Below, piece after piece: positions 1 to 10,599 of a stretch of 64,000 nt of DNA. The translations under genes were made by a program, and so were the position numbers. This stretch comes from Onthophagus taurus (Eukaryota; Arthropoda; Insecta; Coleoptera; Scarabaeidae): positions 19,344,001 through 19,408,000 of the forward strand of contig NC_091973.1 in assembly GCF_036711975.1 (NCBI RefSeq). The letters run 5' to 3'. The notes under the pieces were generated by a model that was given only the letters and a program-made list of their open reading frames with translations, searched no databases and was not told the DNA's origin. Each line of letters opens with the position of its first letter. The first letter of the stretch is position 1.

Positions 1-1487
1 CCGAATTCCATTTAAATTTGTTTTGCCCGCGTAACAGGTTAGTGAGTAGCGTCAGCACCTCGGCACAACGAGGCACAAAACCGCGGAGCCAGTTACACAG
101 GCCCAAGAAAGAACGAAGCAGCTTCTTGTTGGTCGGGCTCGTGGCGCTGCAGAGGGCGTTGATGTGCGTTGGCAGGGGCTCAACTCCGCCTGGCGTAATT
201 CGGTGACCCAAGTAGTCGATGGTTGTCGCGCCCAGTTGACATTTTTCTGGCGACAACCGCAACCCGTGCAAGCGAAACCTTTCGAACACAAGGTGTAGGT
301 GTTTGGGATGATCTTCCCACGAGTCGCTGTACACTATCACGTCGTCGAGGTAAACCAGCGCAAACCTTCGCAGATATCCCGGAAGCACTTCCTGAGTCAT
401 CAACTTTTGGAAGGTGGCGGGAGCATTTTTCAAGCCAAAGGGCATAACCCGGAACTGATAAGCATTTACAGCCCCGTCCGGAGTTGTAAATGCTGTAAGA
501 GCCCGGGATCCTCGCTCCATTGGGATCTGCCAGTACCCGGACCGCAGGTCGAGGCTTGAAAAAAACTGTGGCCTGGCTGAGGTCCCGCAGGGTCTCGTGG
601 ATGATGGGAAGTGCTGAAGACTCGTCCTTAGTCTGCTGGTTCAATCGACGGTAGTCGATACAAAACCGGCTTGTGCCATCTTTTTTTTTTCACCAGGACA
701 ATCGGGGAAGAATACGGAGAACGGCTGGCCTCGATCACACCGTCCGCCAACATCCTCTCTACCTCGCGCGCGATGAACTCCTTCTTGGCGGGAGAGCAGC
801 GGTAAGGTGGTAGACGGAAAGGCCTTGCCCCTTCAAGGAGGTCCAGTCTGTGTTCCGTGGTGCCAGATGTGCTTTTGCGAGAGTCGGCAAACACATTAGG
901 AAAGGCGCGAAGTACAGTATACAACGCCTCTTGGTACTCATCTGGAACTTGGTGGCGGATGGAAGAAACGTCAAACTTAGGTTGAGGAGTTGAAGAGATG
1001 TTTCGCCGGAAATACACTGTAGCGCGTTTCTCGTTCCCGAAATGGAAACAACCGCGTTGAAAGTCCAGTACCACTTCGTAATCGTGAAACCACGGATCGC
1101 CGAGTACGAACGGGGCGCTTAGACGCGGAACCACCAGGAACTGTTGTTCACATTGAACCCCGTCAATAGCGAACTGCACCACGGTCCTCCCGAGGATAGG
1201 GAGTAAAGCGTCTGGATCGGCTTGACTAGCGCGCTATAGCGGAGGAAACACACGCGGGGTCATACGATGGCACAATGTCTGATCGCACGAAATTGTTTGT
1301 GGATCCCGAATCGAGCAGCGCCACGCGGCGTCCTCCAGTAGTCGCAATAGTCACCGCGGAGGAACGCGTCGACCGGCCGGGTTCTTCTAATGTGGAGATT
1401 GCGGCCGCTCGAACTGTGCTGGGCGAACGGCCGCTGCTTCGTTTCCTGAAGAGTTGGTCTGTTGAAGAGGGCAATCTCTGTTCCAAT
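1..1487 (-). pseudogene. Gypsy-A pol fragment (protease and RT), left arm
   Basis: This is a Ty3/gypsy pol remnant read on the minus strand. At 1226..1486 lies an aspartic protease core (LLDSGSTNNFV). At 628..1182 is the protease-RT linker and RT start, ending in SPIVLVKKK. The rest of RT follows in other frames toward base 1, with MPFGLKNAPATFQ and the catalytic YLDD box. The frame breaks near the T-run at about 680..690, again near 545, and between the protease and the linker at about 1200. The copy is dead. The gag half of the same element is about 13 kb away at 14477..15029, separated by the R1-like insertion. The very similar intact frame at 19849..22310 (Gypsy-C) confirms the domain order. 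Confidence 0.85.
1415..1487. repeat. Candidate 73-bp target-site duplication, copy 1 (left arm)
   Basis: These 73 bp recur in direct orientation at 14477..14549 with one visible mismatch (cctgaag against cccgaag). The two copies are the same piece of Gypsy-A gag-pol and flank the R1-like insertion exactly, so they look like a long target-site duplication. The right arm has the same pair at about 40312..40386 and 47352..47424. Confidence 0.75.
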
Positions 1488-2205
1488 GGTACTGTTCAGT
1501 CGTGTTTATGCATTCAACGCGAACGCACGCTTCTCAGCTGCGCTCGTAGTAAATCATAAATTACGGTGATAATTCTGCGTTTAAACGCGTGTTTTGTGTT
1601 AGGCCACGTTAAGGACCATTCTAGGTATAGTTTGTGATAGTTTAGTGATAATTAAGTTCAGTAGTTTAGTAATTATTAAGTGTTTTAGTTGTTAAAACCG
1701 CGTGTGTGTGCCGTAATGTCGAAAATCGCCCACGGACCTCGGGTCACTGTGTGACGGAAAAGGTCCGTGTTGGACGAAGATAACCGTTGTTGTGTTGTGC
1801 CCGTGAAGTGTTTTCCGGTGACGTCAGCTCGCCGAGTTAATACAGGGTGAGCGAAAATAACTAATATATAGGGTGGCTCGAATAAACCTTTATTTGGCCG
1901 TATCTCCTAAACGAAGGGTGCTAGCGTAAAAAGGACCTTATTTTTGACCCCCCGTAGACGCCATATAGCCGGGGTAGACTTTAAATTGGGGTGGGTCAAC
2001 TTCCGGTCCGACCGGAAGTAGACCATAACTTCGGAACGGTTAGACTGGTGTGAAGTTATCCATAAATTCCAGCAATAAACTTAAAACATTAATAATTCCG
2101 TAACCAATACGATTTGGGTAACCAAATTTCACACACAGGTCACTCCTACCCTCAAGAACAGCTAACCACCCCCATTTGGTAAAAAAAAAATTTTTCAACC
2201 CTCAC
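1488..2205 (+). other. 5' leader region of the R1-like element
   Basis: There is no substantial ORF here. It begins directly after the candidate target-site duplication and precedes the satellite array, so it is probably the 5' untranslated part of the R1-like element. Only about 1488..1560 has a partner in the right arm (47280..47351). There the satellite is joined directly to this leader, so roughly 1562..2205 is left-arm specific or lost on the right. Part of it may already belong to the foldback-like unit. Confidence 0.45.
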
Positions 2206-3285
2206 CCCCGAAAAAGGGATGTTTTCGCCCTGATGGGCACCTTCGAATTAAACGAAATTCTACCACATAATAGAACACACTTCTAAGTATTTTTATCAAT
2301 TTTCAAAACACCGTAGGCCCTAACGATTTTCGAGAAAAGAAATCAGCATTGTAAACCGCGGATGGAACTTTAGGGGTGAATTTGACCCCGTTGGGCACCT
2401 TCAAAATTGATGAAATTTTAGGATGATTTAGAGGATGCCTTTAGCAATTGAAATCAACCATTCAAACACCGTAAGGTATAACGGTTTCCGAGAAAAAAAA
2501 TTTGTTATTAGACACTATAGGTACACAGTGCGGCGCGGACTTTGGGGGTGAATTTGACCCCGTTGGGCACCTCCAAAATTGATGAAATTTTAGGATGATT
2601 TAGAGGATGCCTTTAGCGATTTAAATCAACCATCCAAACACCGTAAGGTATAACGGTTTCCGAGAAAAAAAATTTGTTATTAGACACTATAGGTACACAG
2701 TGCGGCGCGGACTTTGGGGGTGAATTTGACCCCGTTGGGCACCTCCAAAATTGATGAAATTTTAGGATGATTTAGAGGATGCCTTTAGCGATTTAAATCA
2801 ACCATCCAAACACCGTAAGGTATAACGGTTTCCGAGAAAAAAAATTTGTTATTAGACACTATAGGTACACAGCGCGGCGCGGTCTTTGGGGGTGAATTTG
2901 ACCCCGTTGGGCACCTCCAAAATTGATGAAATTTTAGGATGATTTAGAGGATGCCTTTAGCGATTTAAATCAACCATCCAAATACCGTAAGGTATAATGG
3001 TTTCCGAGAAAAAAAATTTGTTATTAGACGCTATAAGTATACACCGCGGCGCGGACTTTGGGGGTGAATTTGACCCCGTTGGGCACCTCCAAAATTGATG
3101 AAATTTTAGGATGATTTAGAGGATGCCTTTAGCAATTGAAATCAACCATCCAAACACCGTAAGGTACAACGGTTTCCGAAAAAAAAATTGTTATTAGACA
3201 CTATAGGTATACAGCGCGGCGCGGACTTTGGGGGTGAATGAAATTGATGAAATTTTAGGATGATTTGGAGGGTGGAATTTTGATA
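2206..3285 (+). repeat. 172-bp satellite array, left outer
   Basis: Five units begin at 'actttgggggtgaa' or a close variant at 2367, 2539, 2711, 2883 and 3055, spaced 172, 172, 172, 172 and then 170 bp to 3225. A more diverged unit lies at about 2206..2366, and a deleted partial unit ends at about 3285. The conserved core includes 'ccccgttgggcacctcc' and 'gaaattttaggatgattta'. The units at 4531..4664 are in the opposite orientation. Confidence 0.93.
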
Positions 3286-3614
3286 GAAAAAAAACTTTTG
3301 ATAGAGAAAGAAATTTATTATATTAATGGTCTGTTTTACTTATAATTAAATTGTGTAATGGATTGAGAATATGACTATAATTACTTGCTACCGCGTTCCA
3401 GACCGTTTCCAACCCTTGTTCATTTCAGTAAATGACATCCCTGTGTAGAAATTTGTATTAAATACATAAGAAAAGAAACATTTTTACGTTTTGTTACCCT
3501 TCCATCATGGTTCTGTTAACAATTGCTTCAATGTCGGTACAATTGATTTGCTTTTCAGCACAAAACCGTCGAATGTAATGATTGATTTCCTATAAAGGCA
3601 TGGAGAGTATTTAT

Positions 3615-4252
3615 TTATAGCATGACAGAGAAGTTACAATATCTTACGTTCACAGACTCGAAGTTTTTGCAGGGAAGAATTGTGCAAATTTGTATCCCTT
3701 TAGGGTTTAAGGAAAGAAGGAAGCGGAAGAGGTGAGAATATTGGGACTTCAGTTGGGATGGTGATGTTTTATGGAGTATATCTTTAGTTCTTATCATTAT
3801 AACGATATGACGTTCAACAATATCTCCACAAAACCAAGGGGAACATGTTTTTGGAATACACTTTGCGCGCCGCAAAAATTTTAGTATTGTTTGACCGCCT
3901 ACTGCTAAGTCGAGGAAATATTTTCCGTTGCTTGACTGTTTTAGTTGTCGTCCTAAAATATATACCATTAGTAGGAATTAATTTCACATCTGTTAGAACA
4001 AATACTTTGTAGTTAGTTCTAGTACGTAGCATTCGGCAAAAATTACTATCGCCCAAAAACAGTAATTTCGTCGACATCTTCACTGGTCACTGGTTTTAAC
4101 AAGAGATAACTAGAACAGCTGATCTCTGCAATAGCTGAGGAATCTTTATATATTATAAGTTTCCTCCTCACCCTTCTGGCAAAATCTAAAAAATGTGTAT
4201 GACGCTCTAAAACAACACCGAATAAGTCGTCAACTATTTTCCCGGAATGCAC
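3615..4252 (-). pseudogene. Broken SGNH-hydrolase-like fragment in the foldback core
   Basis: Three overlapping minus-strand frames read in order 4252..4046, 4083..3814 and 3968..3615. The second opens with LFLGDSNFCRML, resembling the GDS(N) nucleophile block of SGNH hydrolases. The third has DLAVGGQTI, then RTKDIL where a GTND-like block is expected, then ICTILPC (ICTIPPC in the right-arm copy). These are the spacings of blocks I, II, III and a later strand of the family. The frame shifts after the first block. It could be a captured gene piece or a non-LTR ORF1 esterase remnant. The identification rests on motif order only. Confidence 0.5.
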
Positions 4253-4530
4253 TTATAATGCAAAAAATATGGACATATTTTTTCCTTAACACCTGCGCCT
4301 TTTGTAACTGCACGTGGCGGAGTTCTTACCCTTTGCCAGTAACGACTAAAAGCCCATAAAACTACAAAATGCCTTTCTTAACAAAATTTATTTTCTCCAT
4401 GAAATATTAAGAGTTTCGCAGTTTTCATAATCTATTAAAATCGCTAAAGGCACCTACTATCTGCTTTACATACGTGTACAATTTAATAACGAAATTGTTT
4501 CTCTGAAGCCGTGGTCGGTGTTTGGATGGT

Positions 4531-4664
4531 CGATTTAAATCGCTAAAGGCATCCTCTAAATCATCCTAAAATTTCATCAATTTTGGAGGTGCCCAACTGG
4601 GTCAAATTCACCCCCAAAGTCCGCGCCGCGCTGTATACCTATAGTGTCTAATAACAAATTTTTT
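4531..4664 (-). repeat. 172-bp satellite, inverted partial unit (left inner)
   Basis: This is the reverse complement of the 2206..3285 satellite, less than one full unit. It ends in 'aacaaattttttcgaaac', where the R1-like ORF1 sequence resumes. The right arm carries about 2.8 units at the same place (45098..45590), accounting for 342 bp of length difference. Confidence 0.9.
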
Positions 4665-6149
4665 CGAAACAGAAAGTCGTAAGAAGAAAGAACCTGAGAG
4701 AGAAAAAAAGAAACCGAAAGGAAAGATGAAGATTCAAGAAAAGAAGATGAAGCTAGAAGAAAGAAAGTGGAAGAATCCAAACAAAAGGTGGCGAAGCTTG
4801 TTGCCGAAAGAGAGGTGGCGTTGACCGGGGAAGGGGTGAGCAACGTAGTAAATTGGGTGCTAGATTCTGACTCCGTAGTACCGTCGGAAATTAGTGAGTC
4901 GATGGAGACTGGCGAAGAACAGAGGAAGAGACAGAGGGACTCCGATAGTGAAGGTGAGAGGGACAGGGAGTCATCCAAAAAAGGGCAAAGCGTTACGTCA
5001 GTATTTGCGTTTGGCAGCGTGCGGAGGTCCTCGCCCGGGGCCAAAGGGGATTATGCGCATGAAAAGATTGAGGTGGTGAAGAGGGAGAGGAATGCCTTGC
5101 AGCAGTACCTTCTCCTCCCGGCTTCCAAGGTCAGTAAGGAGGCTGCTGCGGTGATCCTTCAGCGGTGGAACGTCCTAGAGGATGAGCTGAGGGAGTCCAT
5201 CGTGGATAATATCACATTGAGGGAGGAGATTAAATACCTGAAGGTAACGAAGGACTTACCTGTGGTCTCCGGGGTGATTGCGTCGGCCGGGTCCTACGCT
5301 GGGGCAGCCGCTGGTGCGACGGTGGCGGCTCGTGGTGCGGTTCGGGCGTCTGGCATTGCTCCGGGAGCGTTGCCTCGGGTACCTGAAACAAAAAAGAATA
5401 AAATTTTAGTGAAACCGGTTGAAGGATCTAAAATCGCGAGTAGTGAGGTTGTAAAAGAGGCCGTATGTAAGGTGCTACGGAACGAGCTACGCGCGGTTAA
5501 AGTAAGGGCCATTCGCACGACAAAAAATACGGGTGTGTTGATTGAGGCGGCCGATTTGTCCGAGGTAACAAAAATTCGGGACTGTAAATCGATCGCGGAC
5601 CTGGGCCTCAGAACAGAGAGACCTAAGCGGCTGCGACCGACGGTGCAGATCTTCGACGTCGCGAGTGACCTGACGGACGCGGAAATCATTCAGAACGTTT
5701 TTGACCGGAACCTTTCGGATAGGGGGTGTGATAAGAAGAGCTTTCTACAAAACGCGAGAGTGATTACGCGATTGGCTAAACGCGAAGGTTACAGTAATGT
5801 GATCATGGAGGTCGAGCCGGCAGAGTGGCGTATAATGACGGGATTGCAAAGGCTGTACATTGACAGCAGATCGTGCCGGGTAGTTGATTATGTCCTGGTC
5901 ACAAGGTGTTACAAATGCCTGGACTTTGGACACATTGCGAGAGTGTGTGATAAAGAGGAAAAATGTAGGCACTGCGCGGGGAGTGGGCATGCCGAAAAGG
6001 GCTGTCAGAATAAAGGGAAACCGCCAAAGTGCGGACTATGTGCAAATAGGGGAAGACCGGCGGAGCACCCCACCACCTCCAAGGATTGTTCCGAATTTAA
6101 CAGACAGATTGCTTTGCGGCGAGATACGACTGACTATATTCAGGATTAA
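4665..6149 (+). pseudogene. R1-like ORF1 (gag-like, CCHC knuckles), left arm
   Basis: This is the nucleic-acid-binding ORF1 protein of the R1-like element. The N-terminus is a K/E/R-rich stretch, probably coiled coil. Three C-terminal zinc knuckles follow: CYKCLDFGHIARVC, CRHCAGSGHAEKGC and a CGLC...H...C variant. The frame is open from about 4698 to TAA at 6147..6149, with the first in-frame ATG near 4903. The right-arm sequence stays open further upstream, where the left copy has a 2-bp difference near 4700 and an in-frame TGA at 4695. The true start therefore lay upstream and was removed by the satellite insertion. ORF2 follows 4 bp after the stop. Confidence 0.8.
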
Positions 6150-6153
6150 AGTC

Positions 6154-7504
6154 ATGCAGCAGAACTGCCAGAGGTCCAGGGCGGTGATGGGGGAGGTTGT
6201 GAGAGTGGCGGCGGAGAGTCAGATAGACGTTCTTCTCTTGCAGGAACCATACATTGGGTCTGCTGCGGGATGGGACGCAAGGGGATTGGGGCGTGTAATT
6301 AAGTGCGAGTCGGGTATGTGTGGTGCGGTAATCGCGGTGATGAATGATCGGGTGATGGTTAACGTTGTGACGTCGGGTATGGATGAGAACTGTGCGGTTG
6401 CGGTGTGCGAGTATGGTGCGGTAAGAGTTGTGTTTGTGTCAATGTACTGTCAGTACTCGGAGAGTATTGACACGTACCTACGCAAACTGGACGCGATAGG
6501 GACGCGCTTCTCGGGCGAAATTTTAGTGATCGGTGTGGACGCAAATGCGCGCGCACCGACGTGGTTCGACCGTGTGTTGGACAACAACGGAGTGAAGGTG
6601 TCGGACTTCATCCTCGCGAGCGATTCGGTCCTTGTAAACAGGCGCGGTGAGCTGGCGACGTTCGCCACTTCCAACGGCGAGTCCAACATTGATCGCACCT
6701 TAGCGAGTGTCGGAGCTGCGCGGATTCTGGACGACTGGAGGGTTGCGGAGCGGACGTCTTCGGATCACCGGGCGGTCCTCTTCTCTTTGGATGTGACGGC
6801 GACGACCCTGCAACAAAAAACATCGGTAATGAGAACATCGATCAAAAGGGTTAAATGAGATCGGGTGGAGGAGCTACTTCGCGAGAGACTAACAGTAAAC
6901 GCGGTAAGAAACATTTTTAGTAGTAATTCTCCGGACGTAGCTGTGGATAGTTTCACCGCGATACTTCGGTCGGTTGTAAATGAAACCGTTAAGAGGTGTC
7001 GTAGTGCGCAAAAGAAGGGTTGGTGGACACATGATCTGACCCGGGAAAGATCTTACGTGCGGCGAGTTAAGCGTGAAGTCAGACGGGTGGCGGGAGACCC
7101 TTCTCGCGTACACGGGCTGGCCGCGCTGAGGCGGAATTATAGTGACGTGCTCGCTCAATATAAAAGGAAAATTATGGACGCGAAGCGCAAGGGTTGGGAG
7201 CGATTTGTGAGTAACAATCGGGACGACCCCTGGGGTCTAGTGTACCGGGAGGTCATGGATCGAGTGCGGGTTGCCAATATCACATCGTCGATAGAGTGGC
7301 GTGGTGTGGAACACGTGGGCTGGACTGAGAGTGCCTCCGCGCTTCTTGGTGCGCTCATCCGTTATGATGTACACGAACGTGACGCGGTTGAGGGGGAAGT
7401 ATATGACGCCTCAACGATTCGGGACGTGTGGGTTTCTATGCGCGAATTAAATGACGCGATAAAAAGTTTGAAAAGTGGCAAATCTCCTGGCCACGATGGT
7501 ATAT
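6154..7504 (+). pseudogene. R1-like ORF2, 5' half (endonuclease and RT start), left arm
   Basis: ORF2 would start at ATG 6154, just after the ORF1 stop. The APE-type endonuclease runs to about 6858, with MQQNCQRSRA, LLLQEPY, VIGVDANARAPTW and SSDHRAV. A TGA at 6856..6858 breaks the frame; the right arm has TGG (Trp) here, so this is a left-arm nonsense mutation. The frame resumes at 6862 through the linker to LKSGKSPGHDGI, the conserved start of RT. It is then cut at about 7504 by the CR1-like insertion and resumes at 12047. Confidence 0.88.
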
Positions 7505-7509
7505 AATAA

Positions 7510-7530
7510 TTTTTTTTTTTTTTTTTTTTT
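7510..7530 (-). repeat. Poly(T) run: poly(A) tail of the minus-strand CR1-like insert
   Basis: A run of about 21 T sits at the insertion boundary, as expected for the 3' end of a target-primed reverse-transcribed element lying on the minus strand. Confidence 0.85.
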
Positions 7531-8515
7531 GCGCAGAGGAGGGAAAAATGCTTTTACGCACTCCGGCCTACTGTTGGCGCCTAAAGGTGTTCGTAAGGTG
7601 TGTTTCGGCCGGAAGTCTGGGACTCACAGTGTCTACCCAGTAAAAAACCCCCCTCTCTTCTCCGGTACCACCCTTCTGGGTATTTCTTCGGAGGGATCAT
7701 CGTTTAGGACGTCGTCTTTGGTTTTAGCTCCACCGGGTGCCTCCACCCCCGTCCTCTTACTGTAGGTCTCTCACCGCGCTGTCATCTCGGTACATCACCA
7801 TCCCGTTGCAGGTAAGTATTGTAGAATACATCGAAAACTCCATTTACTTTTTGTTTCAGACATTAACATAAAGACTTACGTCGCTAGGAGGGGGCTCTTC
7901 ATCCTTGCGGGTTCCCCCTCCTCTATCCCATCCGGTGTCATAGGGAGCATGTGTCCACCAAACAGGGTCGCGATGGGGGCTGTCATCGGGCATCCTCCGT
8001 CGCTGTCATCGGTGGTCGCATCGGTCTCAGGGAAGTATAGGGAACAAAATAAAAACAAAAGGTCCCTCACTCTTTTTGAAAGAACTCTTAATTTCAGACT
8101 TACGTGGCTGAGGAGGGGCCCTTGCACCCATAGGGTGACCCCTCCATCTACTCCTTCCTAATGGCCTCACCCAGGGTTGTGGTCACGGTGTATCACCGTC
8201 TCGATCCAGGTAAGCATTTTAAGAACACACAAGAATTACTCTTTAACTTTTTGTTTCAGATTTTAGCATTAGGACTTACGGCGCTAGGAGGGGGCTCTTC
8301 ATCCATACGGGTTCCCCCTCCGCCACCTTCTTTTCGTCCACTGGTAACGAAGAGAGCATTCCGCCACCAACTTTCACTCTTCAGCTCGTACGGCAGCGTC
8401 CATTTCCCTTTTTTTGGTCTTTAGGACCGTGGCAAGAAAGGTATTTATTTTGTCCCACGCTTCTTCTGTGCTCATCATCAGTGTGACGAGTTTCTGGCGC
8501 TATGGGGCCCACGAC
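7531..8515 (-). repeat. Repetitive tail with intron-like blocks at the 3' end of the CR1-like insert
   Basis: Three related blocks begin with 'acttacg' at 7874, 8098 and 8274 (spacing 224 and 176 bp), each followed by a GC-rich segment such as 'gctaggagggggctcttcatcc'. On the plus strand two blocks are preceded by CAG/GTAAG...TTTCAG stretches of about 50 bp (7812..7859 and 8210..8259), which look like mini-introns. On the minus strand each 'acttac' reads GTAAGT. This tail replaces the expected RT C-terminus downstream of about 8515, so it may come from a different element. Nothing in it is clearly coding. Confidence 0.6.
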
Positions 8516-10543
8516 ACCTATCAATGTGTTCGACGTAAACCACATTTCGGCATTATTTAGTGCAGTATGCGCCTTCGACTGTGTCATTTCATAGTTATTT
8601 CCAAAGTTTATTATGGTTGTGTCATCGGCGTACATTATTACATCCGACTGACTTATATTTTGAGCAAGATCATTGATATAAATTAAGAATAATAACGGTC
8701 CCAGAATTGACCCTTGTGGGACACCCACGGTTATTAATTTCTTTTCTGAAAAGCTATTTCCACATTTAACAGTTTGAGTTCTACCTGTAAGATAAGATTT
8801 GATTAGTTTCAAACTGAGATTATCAAAATTATATTTATTTAATTTTTCAATCAAAAGGTCATGTTGTACACAGTCGAAAGCTTTACTCAAATCACAAAAA
8901 CTTCCAACAAGATACTGCCCCTGTTCAAAGCATTCAACAGTTCTTTCAACAAAGTCAGCTATTGCCTCAGATGTGCATTTACCCTTACGAAATCCGTATT
9001 GTGTGGCAGCAAACAAGGAATTACCCTCAAAGTAATCAGCAATCCTACTGCTCAGCACCCTTTCAAATATCTTCGAGAACACCGGCAAGAGTGAGATTGG
9101 CCTAAAATTCTCTAACTGGTCAGGACTTCCCTTTTTAAAGACGGGAACTATTAAACCTGTTTTCAAAGCATTTGGAAATACTCCTTCACATATAGCAAAA
9201 TTAATAAGTTTAGTAAGAGGTTCAATTATTAAATTTTTAACTTGTTTAATTAATTTTACACTTAGGCCATATATATCTTTAGTTGACTTTGGCTTAAGAG
9301 AATCAATAATGTCACGTACCTCAATAAAAGATGCTTTCCCAAATGAAAAACTACAATGTTTTGCGTCAATTTTATTAAGAAAATAAGTAAATTTATTTTC
9401 TAAATGGGAGTTATTTAAGTTATTAATTATATCAACGGGTACATTTAGAAAAAAATCATTAACTTCGTTAGGGTCAAATTCGGCTTTAATTTTATTAAGG
9501 GTGTTGGGCCGATTTTGATTAATAATTTGCCACATTATTTTCCCTGAACATTGAGACTCCTTGATAAGTCTATCATTATATTCTATTTTAGCTACTTTAA
9601 TTTTTTTATTATATTGAGCATGGACTATATTTCTCATATTTTTTACTTCGTTAGTATTCATTACTTTATAAATTGTATTGAGAACATTTAGCCTATTGCG
9701 TAGCATACATAGTTCAGGAGTAAACCAGTTATCAGAGGACCCCAGCTGTTTCTCACCAACCTGTTTCACGGGAAAAGCCATTTCAAAGCCCTCCAGTACA
9801 GCGCTCAAAAACATTTGAAACTTTTTGTCAATATCCAAGTCATTGTAGGAAACAAAGTCCCAGTCAATATTTGACACAGATTCATAAAAGACAAATTTGC
9901 CTCTCTCCGTCATAGGCCTACAAGTAATTTTATTCAACCGTGACTCCTGATTTAGTGTGCACCTCACCGCGATACTGTTGTGATCAGACAACTGGTCACT
10001 TACTACTGCTTCAACACATGTGGAGTCAAAATTAATAAAAATGTTATCTATACAATTTTTTCCACGTGTTGCCGTTTCAATCAATGGGATAAAGCCGAAA
10101 GTATTGAAACATTCAAGTACCAAGCACGTATCGTGCCTATCAGTACCAAACCATACATTAAAGTCACCCGTAACGATGACTCTCTGAGAAGCAGGAAAGA
10201 AAGACAATGCATGGTCTAACTTCTCAACCAAAACATGAATATCACCACTTGGCGATCTGTATATAGTAAGTATGACTATATCTAGGTCTAGAATTTTTAT
10301 TCCACTAATTTCAAAATGTTTTTCAATTGAAGTGCAGACCAGCCTATCAAGATTCTTACAAGGTATATCATTTCTCACTAATATCATGCAACCTCCACGA
10401 ATATGCACCCGACGACTGTAACAAGAACAAGGATACAGCGCAGATATTGAAACATTTACGCTTTCATACTCTTTTAGCCAAGTCTCAGTAAGGCACAAAA
10501 CTTTAAAATCTTTATCCTGAATGTATCCCTCAAGCATCCCCAT
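8381..10543 (-). CDS. CR1-like ORF2: APE endonuclease and reverse transcriptase, chimeric C-terminus
   Basis: A 720-residue open frame. The N-terminal endonuclease shows LCLTETWL, RGGCMILVRNDI, VIVTGDFNVWFG and SDHNSIAVRC. The RT follows with FRPISLLPVFSKIFERVL, YGFRKGKCTSEAI, CDLSKAFDCV, VGVPQGSILGPLLF and the catalytic YADD. This order fits the CR1/L2 group. After about residue 675 (near position 8515) the sequence no longer looks like an RT thumb and reads into unrelated tail sequence (about 45 residues), so the protein is probably truncated although the frame is open. ORF1 lies upstream at 10600..11730 on the same strand. Confidence 0.88.
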   Translation of the reverse strand: MGMLEGYIQDKDFKVLCLTETWLKEYESVNVSISALYPCSCYSRRVHIRGGCMILVRNDIPCKNLDRLVCTSIEKHFEISGIKILDLDIVILTIYRSPSGDIHVLVEKLDHALSFFPASQRVIVTGDFNVWFGTDRHDTCLVLECFNTFGFIPLIETATRGKNCIDNIFINFDSTCVEAVVSDQLSDHNSIAVRCTLNQESRLNKITCRPMTERGKFVFYESVSNIDWDFVSYNDLDIDKKFQMFLSAVLEGFEMAFPVKQVGEKQLGSSDNWFTPELCMLRNRLNVLNTIYKVMNTNEVKNMRNIVHAQYNKKIKVAKIEYNDRLIKESQCSGKIMWQIINQNRPNTLNKIKAEFDPNEVNDFFLNVPVDIINNLNNSHLENKFTYFLNKIDAKHCSFSFGKASFIEVRDIIDSLKPKSTKDIYGLSVKLIKQVKNLIIEPLTKLINFAICEGVFPNALKTGLIVPVFKKGSPDQLENFRPISLLPVFSKIFERVLSSRIADYFEGNSLFAATQYGFRKGKCTSEAIADFVERTVECFEQGQYLVGSFCDLSKAFDCVQHDLLIEKLNKYNFDNLSLKLIKSYLTGRTQTVKCGNSFSEKKLITVGVPQGSILGPLLFLIYINDLAQNISQSDVIMYADDTTIINFGNNYEMTQSKAHTALNNAEMWFTSNTLIGVVGPIAPETRHTDDEHRRSVGQNKYLSCHGPKDQKKGNGRCRTS

Positions 10544-10599
10544 TCCACTACCAATGCCTCGAATATTTGTGTACAGTATATTTAATATAGGGTTTTTTG

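Larger units (their letters stand above)
2206..4664. mobile_element. Foldback-like element: satellite, unique core, inverted satellite
   Basis: A ~1.25 kb unique core (3286..4530) is bounded by the same 172-bp satellite in opposite orientations. Long inverted termini built from tandem repeats are the hallmark of foldback and Galileo-type DNA transposons. The unit sits at the 5' end of the R1-like ORF1 and separates it from its leader. Copy number differs between arms (left about 6 plus 1 units; right about 2.4 plus 2.8), as expected for unequal exchange in tandem arrays. No transposase is visible, so the element would be non-autonomous. The class assignment is an inference. Confidence 0.6.

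Noticed and set aside
2206..3285. CRISPR array
   Set aside because: Units are about 172 bp with no short repeats separated by unique spacers; the setting is eukaryotic. It is a satellite.
5294..5689. 131-residue minus-strand Ser/Thr/Ala-rich frame opposite R1-like ORF1
   Set aside because: Shadow of ORF1; no independent domain, and the same shadow exists in the right arm.
8455..8500. Circularly permuted hammerhead-like GAAAC...GTC...CTGATGA on the minus strand
   Set aside because: The first two core strands occur, but no GAAA follows a stem II after CTGATGA. Likely chance.
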